Shown one piece after another: positions 34,317 to 46,097 of a DNA stretch of 64,000 nucleotides. The notes beneath the pieces are model-generated. The model was not told the DNA's origin. It was given only the letters and a program-made list of their open reading frames with translations, and did no database searches. Every line of letters starts with the position of its first letter. Within the stretch, counting starts at the first letter, position 1. The position numbers were made by a program, and so were the translations under genes. The stretch lies in NCBI GenBank assembly GCA_948567375.1, contig OX419758.1:6949001-7013000 (forward strand), written 5' to 3'. Source of the DNA: Lunularia cruciata (Eukaryota > Streptophyta > Marchantiopsida > Lunulariales > Lunulariaceae).

Positions 34317-34983
34317 TGGCACTTTAGAGTCTATGTATGACTTATGTGTGAGTTGTGCTCCTATAGTGTATGATGTTGATAGTGATGTATGTTGTGCAGC
34401 GATGTATATATGCACAATAGTTGTCACGCCATTTCTAGTGTCGCATCTAGATTGCTTGGACACTAGAGTTGCAGGGATAGTAGTTAGAGTTATTTCAGCA
34501 GTTTCTCAAAGATTACTTTCTAATGGTCAGATTTTGTGTTCGGGGTACTGACTTCATGGTGGGGCCCACCGTCACTTTGCACCGTTTGCACCATCGAGTG
34601 TGTCATCAGCGGGACCGTTAGGGTTTCAGACCTAGCTCGCATCCAAGGGTATACTTTCAAAGTGCAACTCCAGAGAGCTCACTTCTCTGATGTTCGAGTT
34701 CTTGGCTATGGTGGATAGAGGCCAAAGAGCATCACCTGGATTCTCTTAGCTAGAGTGAGTGTGGCTTGACTATAATCAGTGCCCATTTGTTTGCAGTTTA
34801 TAGAGTGACAAATCGAGTATTGATCTAAGTTGAGTGGATTCGAGAGTTATAAACAATCTGATTATTATGACACTTTAGAGTCTATGTACGACTTATGTGT
34901 GAGTTGTGCTTCTATAGAGTATGATGTTGACATCAATGTATGTTGTGTAGCAATGTATATTGTGCAGTGATGTATATGCGCAC
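34317..34983 (+). repeat. 3' LTR of element C, with a partial second LTR in tandem
   Basis: TGGCACTTTAGAGTCTATG starts at 34,317 and TGACACTTTAGAGTCTATG at 34,868. The first about 115 bp are repeated, 551 bp apart. This could be one full LTR followed directly by the beginning of a second, or an internal duplication. The terminal CA expected at the end of the first unit is not clear, and no 5' LTR was found to compare. Confidence 0.55.
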
Positions 34984-34984
34984 A

Positions 34985-35790
34985 ACAATGATGAGGTTTT
35001 GCCTAGGTGTGGTCCACACATCTGCATCTTCATTACTCACTTGTGAGTGTGGTTCTATACTAGATGCAATAGTGGTCCATACGACAAGGTGTTCTTTTGG
35101 AGGACAGAGGATTGCTACCCATGATGCTATTAGGGACACCGCGTTTGCTATGGCACATGAGAGTTGATACTTGGCTTGGAAGGAGTGTTCGTATGCTTTG
35201 TAGACGCCACATGTAAGAGCAGACTTATACTTGCTCTGGGATGATTAGGTGATAGTAGCGGATGTTGTGGTTATAGACCCTATGCAAGATATAGTTTTGG
35301 AGGGAGTGATTACCCATCCCCCTGGATGGGCAGCAAGCGCAGCAGCAGGTTGCAAGGTCTCCAAGTATAGGGGCATGCAACGAGGCCACCTCTTTGTTCC
35401 TCTAGCCTTGGAGTTATATGGAGTGATAGACATGTTTGTCAAAGAGTGCACGAGAGCTTACCATGTTAGGCATTAGGGAGTGCCACTCTCACTCTTATAC
35501 TTTGTAGCATATTTTAGGCAATATGTGTCCATTGCTCTACAGAGTGCAGTGGCTGGTGCAATCCATAGGAGAGCAATCACACTAGGTGATGCTTACTCGG
35601 ATGCTTCAGTTGTTTGTAGAACACACGACCTGCATAGCTCGGATATCTTAGGTGCAGTGGGGCAGATTTCTCATATAGACTCTATTGGGGCTTAGCCCCA
35701 TTTTACCTTTTTCATCTCTCCCTTGTACTGCTTGATGGTGTCTTCCCCTCCTTCTTCTTTTTCTATGGGGTCGTCCTTTTCTTGATATAT
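34985..35790 (+). mobile_element. LINE fragment L4: zinc knuckle, endonuclease and 3' tail
   Basis: Starts at the codons equivalent to 16,946 in copy L2 and runs to the family tail. Open segments at 34,940-35,167, 35,249-35,476 and 35,480-35,695 carry CECGSILDAIVVHTTRC (an intact C-x-C-x9-H-x3-C knuckle), IATHDAIRD, VADVVVIDP, LEGVITHPPGWAASA, KVSKYRGM, LALELYG, FRQYVSIAL and GAIHRRAI. It is the clearest copy of the endonuclease module in the window, with only a few stops. The tail (about 35,690-35,775) is present. Confidence 0.75.
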
Positions 35791-35860
35791 AGATCATATG
35801 ATTTACATAGCTCAAATATACTAGAGCTAATAGGATGGACTCCTCCTACCAATACTATTG

Positions 35861-35945
35861 GAGTTTAGCTCCATCCTACTTCTACTTCATGTGTTCTAAG
35901 GTCTTTTCATCCTTCTTTCTATCCTATGCGAGTCAGCCTCTACAG
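35861..35945 (+). mobile_element. Degenerate LINE tail T8
   Basis: A diverged copy of the 3' tail about 70 bp after L4, recognisable from ggagtttagctccatcctac through the tttcatccttc and cctatgcgag words. Confidence 0.5.
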
Positions 35946-36620
35946 ATAGATAAAAATAAATAAGCCTAGAAATTTTATTTCATTGAAGAGGAGCATGGAA
36001 TTGAAAGCCGGTCTTATAACAGTTACCAAACACCACATCTCTGACTTGTTGAGATAATGGGTAGTTATTGACGGTAGCCCAACAGCTGTTTACTGTTGCC
36101 GAGCAAATGCTTCGACCAAAGGCATACCCTCTCATGTGGGTGGAAGGCCTTCGATCTCCACGGCCACGGTCATTAACTTCAAAACTTTGCGCAAGCTACA
36201 AGGATATGCACATAAATGAAACAATAATTTTCACCTTGTTAAAATCGGATGGTGTTACCCAAATACTTAAAAAAAGAAATAGGCATCACCGTTAAAAACT
36301 AACAAACTCCAATAAGGGGACATAGTGGGACATATTTTCTAACTGTTCTAATTTAAAAAATGGAAAACGGAAAGCTATTTGAAATTGTACACAATTTGTA
36401 TAAAAGGTGCCAAGCATTGCAAACTAAACTATCCAAACAGAAGCGAAAAGAAAAACATAAAACGAAGCAAAAACCACTCAGGTAAAATATTAGGTCCCGT
36501 TTTAACCGAGTTCTGCTTTTCCCCGCATCCACCAGCCGATTCGCGGTTCTGCCTCCGCGGCTCTCAGATCCTTTTTGACGGTGAACTGTGGTTGCGTCCA
36601 TAAGAGGAGCTCTCGCGCTC
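35946..36620. other. Intergenic, no recognisable feature
   Basis: No gene or repeat boundary recognised. Short ORFs on both strands lack family motifs. Confidence 0.4.
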
Positions 36621-36703
36621 GTCTTATGACCTGCTTTCATGCAGATCATAAGACGCGTAAACGATTACGTTTACGCGTAAACGCGTAAAACGTAAACTCT
36701 CTT
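36621..36703. repeat. Cluster of inverted repeats
   Basis: A 14-bp stem with one mismatch (GTCTTATGACCTGC at 36,621-36,634 and GCAGATCATAAGAC at 36,641-36,654, loop TTTCAT) is followed immediately by a second hairpin GCGTAAAC/GTTTACGC (36,655-36,676) and further gcgtaaacgcgtaaaacgtaaac repeats. It resembles the subterminal repeats of DNA transposons, but no element boundary was found. Confidence 0.6.
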
Positions 36704-36995
36704 TTCTTCATGCAGGTAAACGTTTAAATCTACTTGTTTCACACTTTCAACTGAGTGCATAACCGACGCGACTGACAGATAATCCCATGCTAATAGTAGG
36801 TCGACTTCCACTATAATGAGTTCTGTTTCCAAAAGTTTCTTAGAGAGCAACCCGGGTGCTCTCAAAGATACGGAAGTGAGAAATTTCTTCGTCGTCCGGC
36901 TCCAATAGTAGGAGTGATCATCAAATGCACTAGTAGATCAGTGGCGACTAATCTCCCAGTTCTGCAGAAGTTTTATCGGGTCGAATTTGATAATA

Positions 36996-37095
36996 TTAAC
37001 ATGGGGCTTAGCCCCATGTTACCCTTTTTGTCTCTCCCTTTACGGCTTGATGGGGTCTTCCTATCCTTCATTTTTCCTACGCGGTTGCCTTTTTC
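36996..37095 (+). mobile_element. Minimal LINE 3'-tail insertion T3 with 16-bp target duplication
   Basis: A 100-bp tail copy with the complete ATGGGGCTTAGCCCCAT hairpin. The flanks gtcgaatttgataata (36,980-36,995) and gtcgaaattgataata (37,096-37,111) form a 16-bp target duplication with one mismatch. Confidence 0.85.
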
Positions 37096-37111
37096 GTCGA
37101 AATTGATAATA

Positions 37112-38750
37112 CCGACTTTGACGTTTACCTGCGTAAAGCAGGTCATAGCGTCATGCAAGGTTTCACTATGAGTAGAAGGTAGGGAAACCCGGAGTGTAAT
37201 AAGCTTTACAAAAAATAAACTTCATGTATTGATGTTAATCATTTTAAATCTAAAATAAATTTAAATTACAATGATAAGAAATTTAGTTTGACTGATGCTT
37301 TTTTCTATTATTAGAATATACAATAATTTGTATTTTTGCAAGGGTACAAGTTTTGAATTATAATTTGATCATGTAATCAGTCCATCTAAGTTTGGTTTAT
37401 TCACGTCACTTTAGGTTATTCAACTAGGAGTGTGACATTACCTTAGAAATAGTAGGGATTCATTTACTTCAGATGGAGATAACGTTGATACGCAATTATC
37501 TCTTTGATATATCTTGCAAACAATACAACTTAAAGCAAACTTGTATAAAATTAAAATGATTAGGGTACAGTAATACACATTATGGTTACAAATCGTATAC
37601 AAGATGTTATTTCGAAGGAAGTAATAATTTATCTTCCAGTGGAGGAAGATCACCAGTCAAAGTCTCCAAGTATAGGGACACAAAATAATGTTATTTTTTT
37701 TAGTTTTTCTGGCTTTGGAGTTACATGGACATATCCCATCAGCCACCATATCGAGTCCAGTTTTTTTATTTATTTTAAATCTAGCCACAATTAAGTTAAA
37801 GTCTTGTTCTAACTACCATTTTATTCAATCAAGCCCTTTTGTCCTAATTCTTAATGCATTTAATGCTACATCTTAGTTTGGTGCTCAATTTAGTAAATAA
37901 AATTTGTCTTGATTTTAACCATATTTCAAGCAATGTATTTGCATTCAATTTACTATCATAATGTAGAGCTACACACTTATATCTAGTAGCACCTGGAGTC
38001 CATTTTTTGCATGCAAATAAGACATGGTCTCCCAAATTGATGCACTATGAGTGAGCTCTAGGATGATTATGTTTCTTGGGTATCCAATAAATTAGACTAA
38101 AAAGCAAACAAAATAATAAGTGTTATCATTAACATCAACCACTAGATCTACTTGGCAATGAGAGGACCATCCCTTTATGTTTCAAAGATCCATGGGACAA
38201 CATCCCTAGGTATGTCCAACAAAGTTTCCAACTAAGTGGATAAAACTCACATTTTAGATGCTAGTTTATCAAAGAACTTCCTTCATTTTTGTCTCTACAC
38301 ATCAATCAAATTTGCAAGGTTCCAAGCAAGACTATAGAGAAGCTCTTCCTTGCTCTCTTATAATAAATGGAATCAACAAGCATAACCTAATTTTTCTCTA
38401 TGAAATGTAATCTTCTTCTCCTTCCCAGTTGTTTATCATAATTCCTCCTTTCTTGAGGTTGAGCCTTTTGAATGCAAGCCAAGGCTATAAATTTAGCATC
38501 CTCCAACCCATGAGTTGTTGATGGTGCGACTTTGTAGTGTAGAATGAATAAGAGGACCTGTAATACGCCAAAGCATACCGTGAAGAAAAAGGCTTTCAGA
38601 CATTTAAGAAAGGCCTTTGGATTGGGCTTTAGAGCTGAAGGCCTCTTGGTGTAATTTGGAGAAAAAATTTGTGGAGTGGATTTGGACTGAGGACAAGACA
38701 ACAAGAAATAGATTTCAAACTACATTTAGCTTAGTGTTAGATGGTGGAAA
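37112..38750. other. Intergenic, AT-rich, with a decayed LINE scrap
   Basis: Mostly featureless AT-rich DNA. At about 37,660-37,740 the words agtctccaagtatagggac and ctggctttggagttacatgg match the KVSKYRG to LALELYG region of the LINE endonuclease (compare 17,310-17,390), so a heavily decayed fragment is present. Confidence 0.4.
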
Positions 38751-41716
38751 ATAGCCTAGGCCCATGTTGCACACCAGGAATCAAGTAGGGATTATACATT
38801 AGATATTTATATATACCTTGAGATCTAGAGCACTCAACAACACTAAGATCCCAAACACTTTTCATCAACATTTTTGTTTCCCAAGTCTCAAGTGTCTCAT
38901 CATAGTACTTTAATTGTAATTTTGATTACTACTAGTTAATTGTGTCAAGTGTGTTTAAGTGTAAGTTCTTATCTCCCATAAGTCCTTCTATTTGCATTGA
39001 CCCTAGTTTGTATTGAGTCATGGCATCATACTTGATTACCCAAAGTTTAGGAGTTCAATGTCTTGTTAATCCATTTATATTTTGGTGCCACTACCAAGGA
39101 AAGCTCACATGTCATTTTTATCTCTTAGTACTATATAATCTGGCCTTATCTTTTCTTGGTTGGTTGCTTTGAGTCCCATACCCACCTTGTCAACTTCCTT
39201 GCAAAATTTTTACATTGAGCTTCCCTTTGGTTTGGCAACATTCATAGGCATATATTCATAAGCATCCAATGGACATTGTCTTTTGGACCATTATTTTTGT
39301 AGATGCTTTGCAAAAAGCAACATTGGTCATCTCCAACAAAAGAGTGGCTTGTTTTAATTGCCAAAGATTGATTTTGGGAGAACAAACTACAATGTTGTTT
39401 GCCAAGGTGCCTTATTGGAGGAGATGTTATACTCACATCATGGAATAGACCCACAAGATGGTTTTTGTGGTGACAACCTTTGTATTACTAGTACACTTTT
39501 CTTTTCTTTGTTTCATTTTCATAGATTAGTGGAAGGATAAGAAGATGTTAGTGCTAGAATATGGAGTTGACCTACTTATTTTTGGCCTAGAAAATAATCA
39601 CATAGGAGGACAAAGAGATGATACAAGCTTGACCACATCCATAAAACATGAGGAAAACCTTCATGATCATGATTGTTCCATTCACATTCTTTGTGATCAT
39701 GAACCCTTGGGATTGATGACCCCTAGGATTATGCACACTTTGTTGAATAATGATTACTTGAGACATCATTGTCTTGGTAGTCAATCATTCTTGGACTTCA
39801 AACAACTTGGATGCACAAAAACCTAGATAAAGAATAGAAATTGACCATTTGCATGTGCCAAGTTACTCACATGCACAAACAACAATGTTTTACCAAAAAT
39901 GAACTCACCAATTCAATTATTTTTTCAAAATAGTTGGCCATAAGTTATAGAAATTGAGGCCCTGGCTTACATACATGAACTTATTTTCCACTTCACAAAA
40001 TTCTAAACTTGAACTCTGAGTCTTTGGCAATTTCATTGACAAAAATCATGAGATGAGAGTGGAGAGCTTGAGAGATTGTGTGAATGGGTGTTCATTATCA
40101 CTTGTTTTCATTAGAGGGATCATAAGCAAGCATAATGGCTGTCTAGCAAAGAAAAAAAGAGTGTTATTAAAGGTAATTTTTAAATCACCTAGAGTGAGTA
40201 AGTGGACACTTCATTATAGAGATAAGTATATCCATGTCAAGAGACTAGATTTATTACATCGGAATTGGGGGTTGAGTGATTTAGACATGTTATCAGAAAT
40301 GAAGGATAACAAGGAAAAGGGTTTGGAGTTATTAAGGGGTAATGTCTTTGCTTGGATAAGGTCCATTGGAGAAGGTATTCAAGCTTGTAGTGAAAGCTAC
40401 ACTCAATGCAGGGACAATACATACACCATGAGCACAAACCAAGAGTAAACTTATTAGGGAGATTGAAATAACATTTGATAAGAAAAAATTGGGCAAAATG
40501 GAGGGTGAATTGGAGGGTTCAAGATCCCAAGAAGAGAGTTGTTGTGATCATGCTTTTCAAGTCAAAATGAATGACTTATACCAACACCAATCAGGTTGTC
40601 TTCTTCTATCTTCACAAAGAATGACATGTGAAATGGGCTACAATATTTTATTTGGAAGTTCATGAGATGTGTGGGGATGTAAATGAAGAAGGTGGTGTCA
40701 TGCTCATATCCCCCTTTGTGATATACTTGGGTATAAAGCAGATTGTGATACACATTGGTATGAAGCTGCTCACATAAGATGAGAAGAAGAAGTTTCCAAT
40801 GTACTTTTACCATCAGTGGTACTTTTGTATGCACCCATAAGCAAAAATTAAATATGAGAAGTATAGATTGGCCAGCAAGAAGTACACAATGTTGGAGAAT
40901 GTGTACATACACGTAGAGGAAGCATACTCTTGGGTACTTGAAAAAGCAAAAGGAATTGGATGCTTTGAAGAAGGCACAAGCTTTGAGGAAATTTCAATTA
41001 AACAAAGATTTCTTCAAAGAAGATTGTGTAAAAGTGATCAAATGCCATAGTCGACAATGTCATGATGTAGGATGATTGCAAAAAAGTGAATAACAAAGGA
41101 AATACCACCAAAATGCCCATAATGACACCAAAGAGGGAGGCAGGTCATAAAGAAGATGACCACCAAGAAGAAGGATCAACCAGGAAGAATCCTTTATCTG
41201 CATCAAACTATGTTCAGACTCGGAAGTAGGGGCAAGCTCTCTAATCAAGATAGTGCACAATCAACTCCAACATAAGAGGACTTGGCCAAAGAAGCAATAG
41301 AAGGCCAATTGCTAAAGAAGGAGAAGGAGATCCTTCATGAGCAAGGCAAACTCCCCATAGTAAGCAACCCTTCCTAGGTAGTAATGATTCCTCAAACAGA
41401 TGTAGAAGCATCCTCCTTGACCCACATATGGGAAAATGTGACAATGAGGTTTGACTGTCAATAAAAAAGGCCAATAATGAGGTCCAAGGTCCAAGTTGAC
41501 AAAGGAGAGAGCATAGAAGAATAATAAAGACCTTACGTGAGCAAGGAATTTAGGTTTGAAGATCTTGTGAAGGATGTCTTGCAAGCTAAGAAGAAGAAGA
41601 AGATATGGCAGGCCAAAGAGAAGCAAGCAAAGATCTTAAAGGCCAAGGAGAAAGAATCTACCCAAATGCATATACACAAGAGAAAGGGAGATAAGCAAGT
41701 GGGCAAAGATGTGACA
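38751..41716 (+). mobile_element. Possible decayed LTR element without recognisable pol
   Basis: At 39,080-39,100 the sequence TTTTGGTGCCACTACCAAGG resembles the junction after the 5' LTR of some plant Ty3 elements (TTTGGCGCCGTTGCCGG type). The stretch before it has an LTR-like look, with a TATATATACC box near 38,808. The region after it has only short, unrecognised ORFs (for example 40,053-40,448 on plus). It could be a decayed or non-autonomous element; I cannot place its other end. Confidence 0.3.
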
Positions 41717-41721
41717 ACCAC

Positions 41722-42314
41722 TGTAATATTTTGAGGATAGGAGAACCTTCAATAAAAACAAAAGAGAAGAAACACAAAGCTTCACACTCAATACTCCAAT
41801 GCCCCAACGAAGCACCTTGTATATATTATATAGCAAAGAGGATTCTCTCAAAGGAAGCTCCACCCTTGAGTCATTTACTAGGATTAGTGACATGTCAGCA
41901 AGCTCCACTCTTAGATTAGTTGCATGGATTGGTGACATGTTGGTTCTTGTCCTATCTGGTCGGTCAAACAAGTTTCACCAAAGGGAATCTTTAGTGAATC
42001 TTCCTATAGAGAGCCCAAAATTGCATGGGTGAGGTACCATTGGAAATCTCTCAATGAGAGGAACATTCTAGGGAGTGGGGGGAATTTTTTCATTTTTGAG
42101 GCCTAATTCCTCAATTTAGGCCTTTGAAATTGGCTTTGAAGCTTTTAGGGTGTTTTTTGGTTCTTGTCATATTAGTGGAAGTACTCTTTAGTGGAAATAA
42201 TATTTTGGTGACACCTCTATCTGATAATTTTTATTCCATCATATATAACATCTATATAGATATTACCAAGAAAAATTTCACCTCTAGATAATATGTCTAG
42301 CTAATGGTATTACA
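41722..42314 (+). mobile_element. Family-A solo LTR (copy A4)
   Basis: A 593-bp copy from TGTAATATTTTGAGG to GGTATTACA with the perfect 5-bp target duplication accac (41,717-41,721 and 42,315-42,319). It is about 145 bp shorter than A2 and A3. Confidence 0.75.
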
Positions 42315-42319
42315 ACCAC

Positions 42320-42863
42320 TCACAAGGAAGTGCAACAAGAAGTGTGCATTTTGCTCTTCATGCAATCAAAAAGAGAGAAGGGCCAATCACAAGAAGGAGA
42401 AAACATGAGCTGGCCCAATGAAAAATGAAGATCCTTCTAATGGAAGGTGATTCACATGATTGGATCCATGCTTCATAAGTTATAAAATCTTTCCCTCCTT
42501 CAGGGAATTAGATAGAACTATCATGAATCACATGACGTTGATTACTCATATCATTGGGTTGCTCAAATGGCCAACATGGAGAAGGCAAGAGCTCATTAGG
42601 AGCTCAAGAAGATCAAAGAGCAACTACACAACACAAGAGAAACTTCTTGTGACGACAAACAAATAATGGACAAGTGGAAGATGGTGAAGAAGGCAAGGTG
42701 GGAGAAGTACCATGGAGATTGTGGTATCAAAGGATTTCATTTCTTGTTTTTTTGTTATGTTTCTCCTTATCTCTCCTCTTTAGTGTAAGGAGAAGAGTGA
42801 AATTCCTTCCCTTAAAGAAGAGATCACATAAACTCAATTTTGGGTGAAGATATGTGTTACAGC
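42320..42863. other. Intergenic, no recognisable feature
   Basis: Sequence between two family-A LTRs, which may belong to the same decayed element as 38.7-41.7 kb. No domain seen. Confidence 0.35.
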
Positions 42864-43353
42864 TGTAATACTATAAGCTAAAAGAATTTGCTAAAGGTGA
42901 AAATTAGCTTGAAGATATATATTTTGAGATACATGATGATCAAAGTGGAGTGGAAAGAAGAGTCACCAAAAGGGGACTTCCATTAATAGGGTAGAGTTCA
43001 AGAACATATTGAAAACTTCAGAGTGAAATTTGAAGGTCTAAATAAAAGAATTAGACCTAAAAAAGGAATCTTATAGCCCTTTTTTTTGTCTTGTCAAATA
43101 TTTCCAAAAATACCACTTCCATTCCATTCTAATCTTTCTACAAAAATATTCCCAAAATATTCCCTTTGGTCAAACTTGTTTGACCAACAAATGGCACTAG
43201 GGATGACATGCCACAAATCTATGTATCTAATCTAAAGGTATAACTCTCTTGGAGAAAATCTTCTCCATTATATAATAAAGCCGGAGTGCTCCTTTGGTGC
43301 ATTGGAATATCAGGAATTTCAATCTTATGTTCTTCTGCATTTGGATGGTTACA
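42864..43353 (-). mobile_element. Family-A solo LTR (copy A5)
   Basis: A 490-bp minus-strand copy from TGTAATACTATAAGC to GGTTACA on the plus strand. Flanks acagc (42,859-42,863) and acaac (43,354-43,358) fit a 5-bp duplication with one change. Confidence 0.6.
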
Positions 43354-46097
43354 ACAACCCACTTAATCTCTTCTAATTATATTTTTTCTCTCTTTCATTG
43401 TACCACAATTACATTTTATGGTGAAAAGGGTTAATAAAGAAGATTTCCCACTCAATCTCTTCTAATCATATTTTTTTGTAATTTTTGTACCATAATTATA
43501 TTTCATGATAATAAGGGTAAACAAAGAAAATTTGAAGGTATGACGCATGGCAATGCCATTCGACAAGAAGAAGGATGGACAAATCCAAAGATGTACAAAT
43601 TCTGTCAACAAAGTGAAATTATCCTAATATCTTTGTTTATGTCATATCTTTATTTATGGCACATATTTGGGTTTATCATATCTTTGTTTATGACACATCT
43701 TGGGTTTGTCATATCTTTGTTTGTATCCTCTATTTGTTTCCATATACTTTGCTATCAATTATAAGGATCCCAAGGATTGTGGGAGAGCATTGGATAATTG
43801 GATAGAGGTAGCCTCACATGCAAGACCTATTTGCCAAAATAACATTACATAAGGTCACAAATAGCTGTGCTTGTGAAAGTGCAGACTAATACACTCAACA
43901 AGTGTGAGTCTATCTATAAGGTGAAGAATTCACAATGATCTCAAACTATGTTGTGAAGAAGGATAAAGACAAATTCCAGGTAAGTGTGGATAAAGAGAAA
44001 CTTTGCTATCATTATCAAGAATGATTACTTCCTCTCACTATTGCTTAATGATATCTTGGATGAGGTTTTGAGTCATGAGAGATATAATTTCTAAATTGGT
44101 TATGGTGGCTATAATCAATATTACATCAAAGCAATAACAAACCACCACAATTCATCATACCTTGAATTATATGCAACTTAAAGGTCAAGTCACTTGAGCT
44201 TTATATGATCCAACCACATTTTAATGGTTCATTGGATAAGAGTTTGAATGATTCATTGGAAAATTTGGAGATAATTTTTTGAAAATTGATATTTACATAC
44301 CCTTTTATGATATTTCCATACTTCCAAATATATCCAGCAAAAAAAATCACCTCAAGATCATGGGCAAGCCTTTCATCTCCTCAAATTGCACAAGCAGAGC
44401 TATAATACTAGATGTGAACCTTCTCAAATTGCACAAGCACACTTTCAACCCAAGCTGTGCATCAAGATCATGAGAGAAATATTTTATGTACAAGTATTTA
44501 ACTACAAGTGTACCTCACAAAAAAAGATGGGTGGCCTGAGATTTGACGGAAAATTAAGACCACCCTCCAAGTGGGAGTGGTGTGGAAACATCAATTTCCA
44601 ATTTAATTTAAGTTAATTTAATGACCTTTATGTTTATAGGAAAAGGAGAAATTGCTCAACAAAAAAATCCAGTCTTGCAATGCTTGAAGAAGGTAAATGA
44701 AAAACCACTCAACACAAAGAAGTGTAACCTTGGTTATAGAAATTTCATAGTTTAGGGCCTGTCATTTCCAAGAAGATCTTGAAAGGACTAAGAAAATCTT
44801 AAAACTTCCCTTCTCTACAAGCCTTACAAAGTTGTAAAAATTCATGAGAATAATAAGATACTATATCAAAAATCTAATATTTTGATTCCAGTTCTTTCAA
44901 AATCTAATTGTAATAATTTTTTATCATTTAAATAAAACATTGAATATAAAATATATTCATACTCAATCAAATGAAAATGAAGATATATGATAACTTATGA
45001 AAGTAGAAATATGATCTCAATGAAGAAGTATTTGTTGTTTACAAAAAGAAGAGGTGATAATGATTCATGTATTCAATTTATAAGAAGATTAAAATTATGA
45101 TAGATAATGATTTTAGAAATATTTTTGAAAAGCTTTATGTTAAAGAGAGAGACACGTGAAACTCTTATCCAAGTATAATTTCACCATTAAGTATAAACCA
45201 AGAAAATAAATTTGATAATTAATTTCAAAAATGAATTTGTATCAAAAGTAAAATGATATATCTAAAGACCATCCGTACTGTACTATAAAAGTATATATGA
45301 GAGTACATATATGTTTTTATTTTCTCTCTTCTCTTCTAACATTTGAATGAAATATCATTTGAGTATATTTCTATCCACTTGTAATGTTTCAATTAGCCCT
45401 ATACCATATTTTCCATACCTGGTTTATTTTAAAATCCAAAATTATATTTTAATAACACTTATAGATAGAAATGTAAATATTAAACTCTATTTGAAAATAG
45501 CATGGTAAATTAGTAAACAATTATTTTTTCATTACAAATGAAGACATAATTGTTTTATTTTATTTTATAGATTTTTTTCATTTTTCAACCTTCTTATGCT
45601 TACCAAATTATTTTCCATTATCTTCATTAATATATATATATATATAAAATTTATACTTTATTAATTCATTCTAAACTTGAATTACACAAAAAAAAATTTG
45701 GAAATGTTTTTTGAATGTGGTTGAAATTAATTTTGAATAAAGTGAAAACCTTAAATAAGTCAATGAATAGTCACTGTAACCGTTAATCGATCTAACGAGA
45801 AAATAAATCAGGTGTCTAGATATTGTGTTAGAGGAGATCCAAGTTTTGGAAACATTTATCTTAGAACGGAAAGATTATCAGCTAACACAATCAATCTTTG
45901 ATAAACTATAGATCACTCCGCTAACCTCTAATCTTTGATAAACTGTAGATCACATTCCGCTAACCTCTAATCTTTGATAAACTGTAGATCACATTCCGCT
46001 AACCTCTAATCTAGGTACGAATTCTCAACATCGATGCCAAAATCATGATCTACGTACCCCTTATCACCCAGAGAGAGTTTTGATCAGTACAGATTCT
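43354..46097. other. AT-rich intergenic DNA with a 39-bp tandem repeat
   Basis: About 2.7 kb of AT-rich sequence with no gene recognised. A short TA run lies near 45,635. At about 45,892-46,012 there is a tandem repeat of period 39: the unit gctaacctctaatctttgat... starts at 45,920, 45,959 and 45,998, with a partial unit before. It lies just downstream of the receptor-kinase pseudogene. Confidence 0.6.

Larger units (their letters stand above)
26518..34983 (+). mobile_element. Element C: Ty3-type retrotransposon with DNA methyltransferase and PHD finger
   Basis: An 8.5-kb plus-strand element. The order is gag with two CCHC knuckles, protease, C5 cytosine methyltransferase, reverse transcriptase, RNase H, integrase, PHD finger, polypurine tract and LTR sequence. 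RT before integrase places it with Ty3. No matching 5' LTR or primer-binding site was found near 26,520-26,870, so the 5' end may be deleted. Many stops and a few frameshifts make it inactive. It lies between LINE fragments. Retrotransposons with built-in methyltransferases are known from dinoflagellates and charophyte algae; whether this family is the same line needs a tree. Confidence 0.85.

Noticed and set aside
40053-40448. 131-residue plus ORF as a gene
   Set aside because: No recognised motif, surrounded by decayed repeats, and no supporting exon neighbours.
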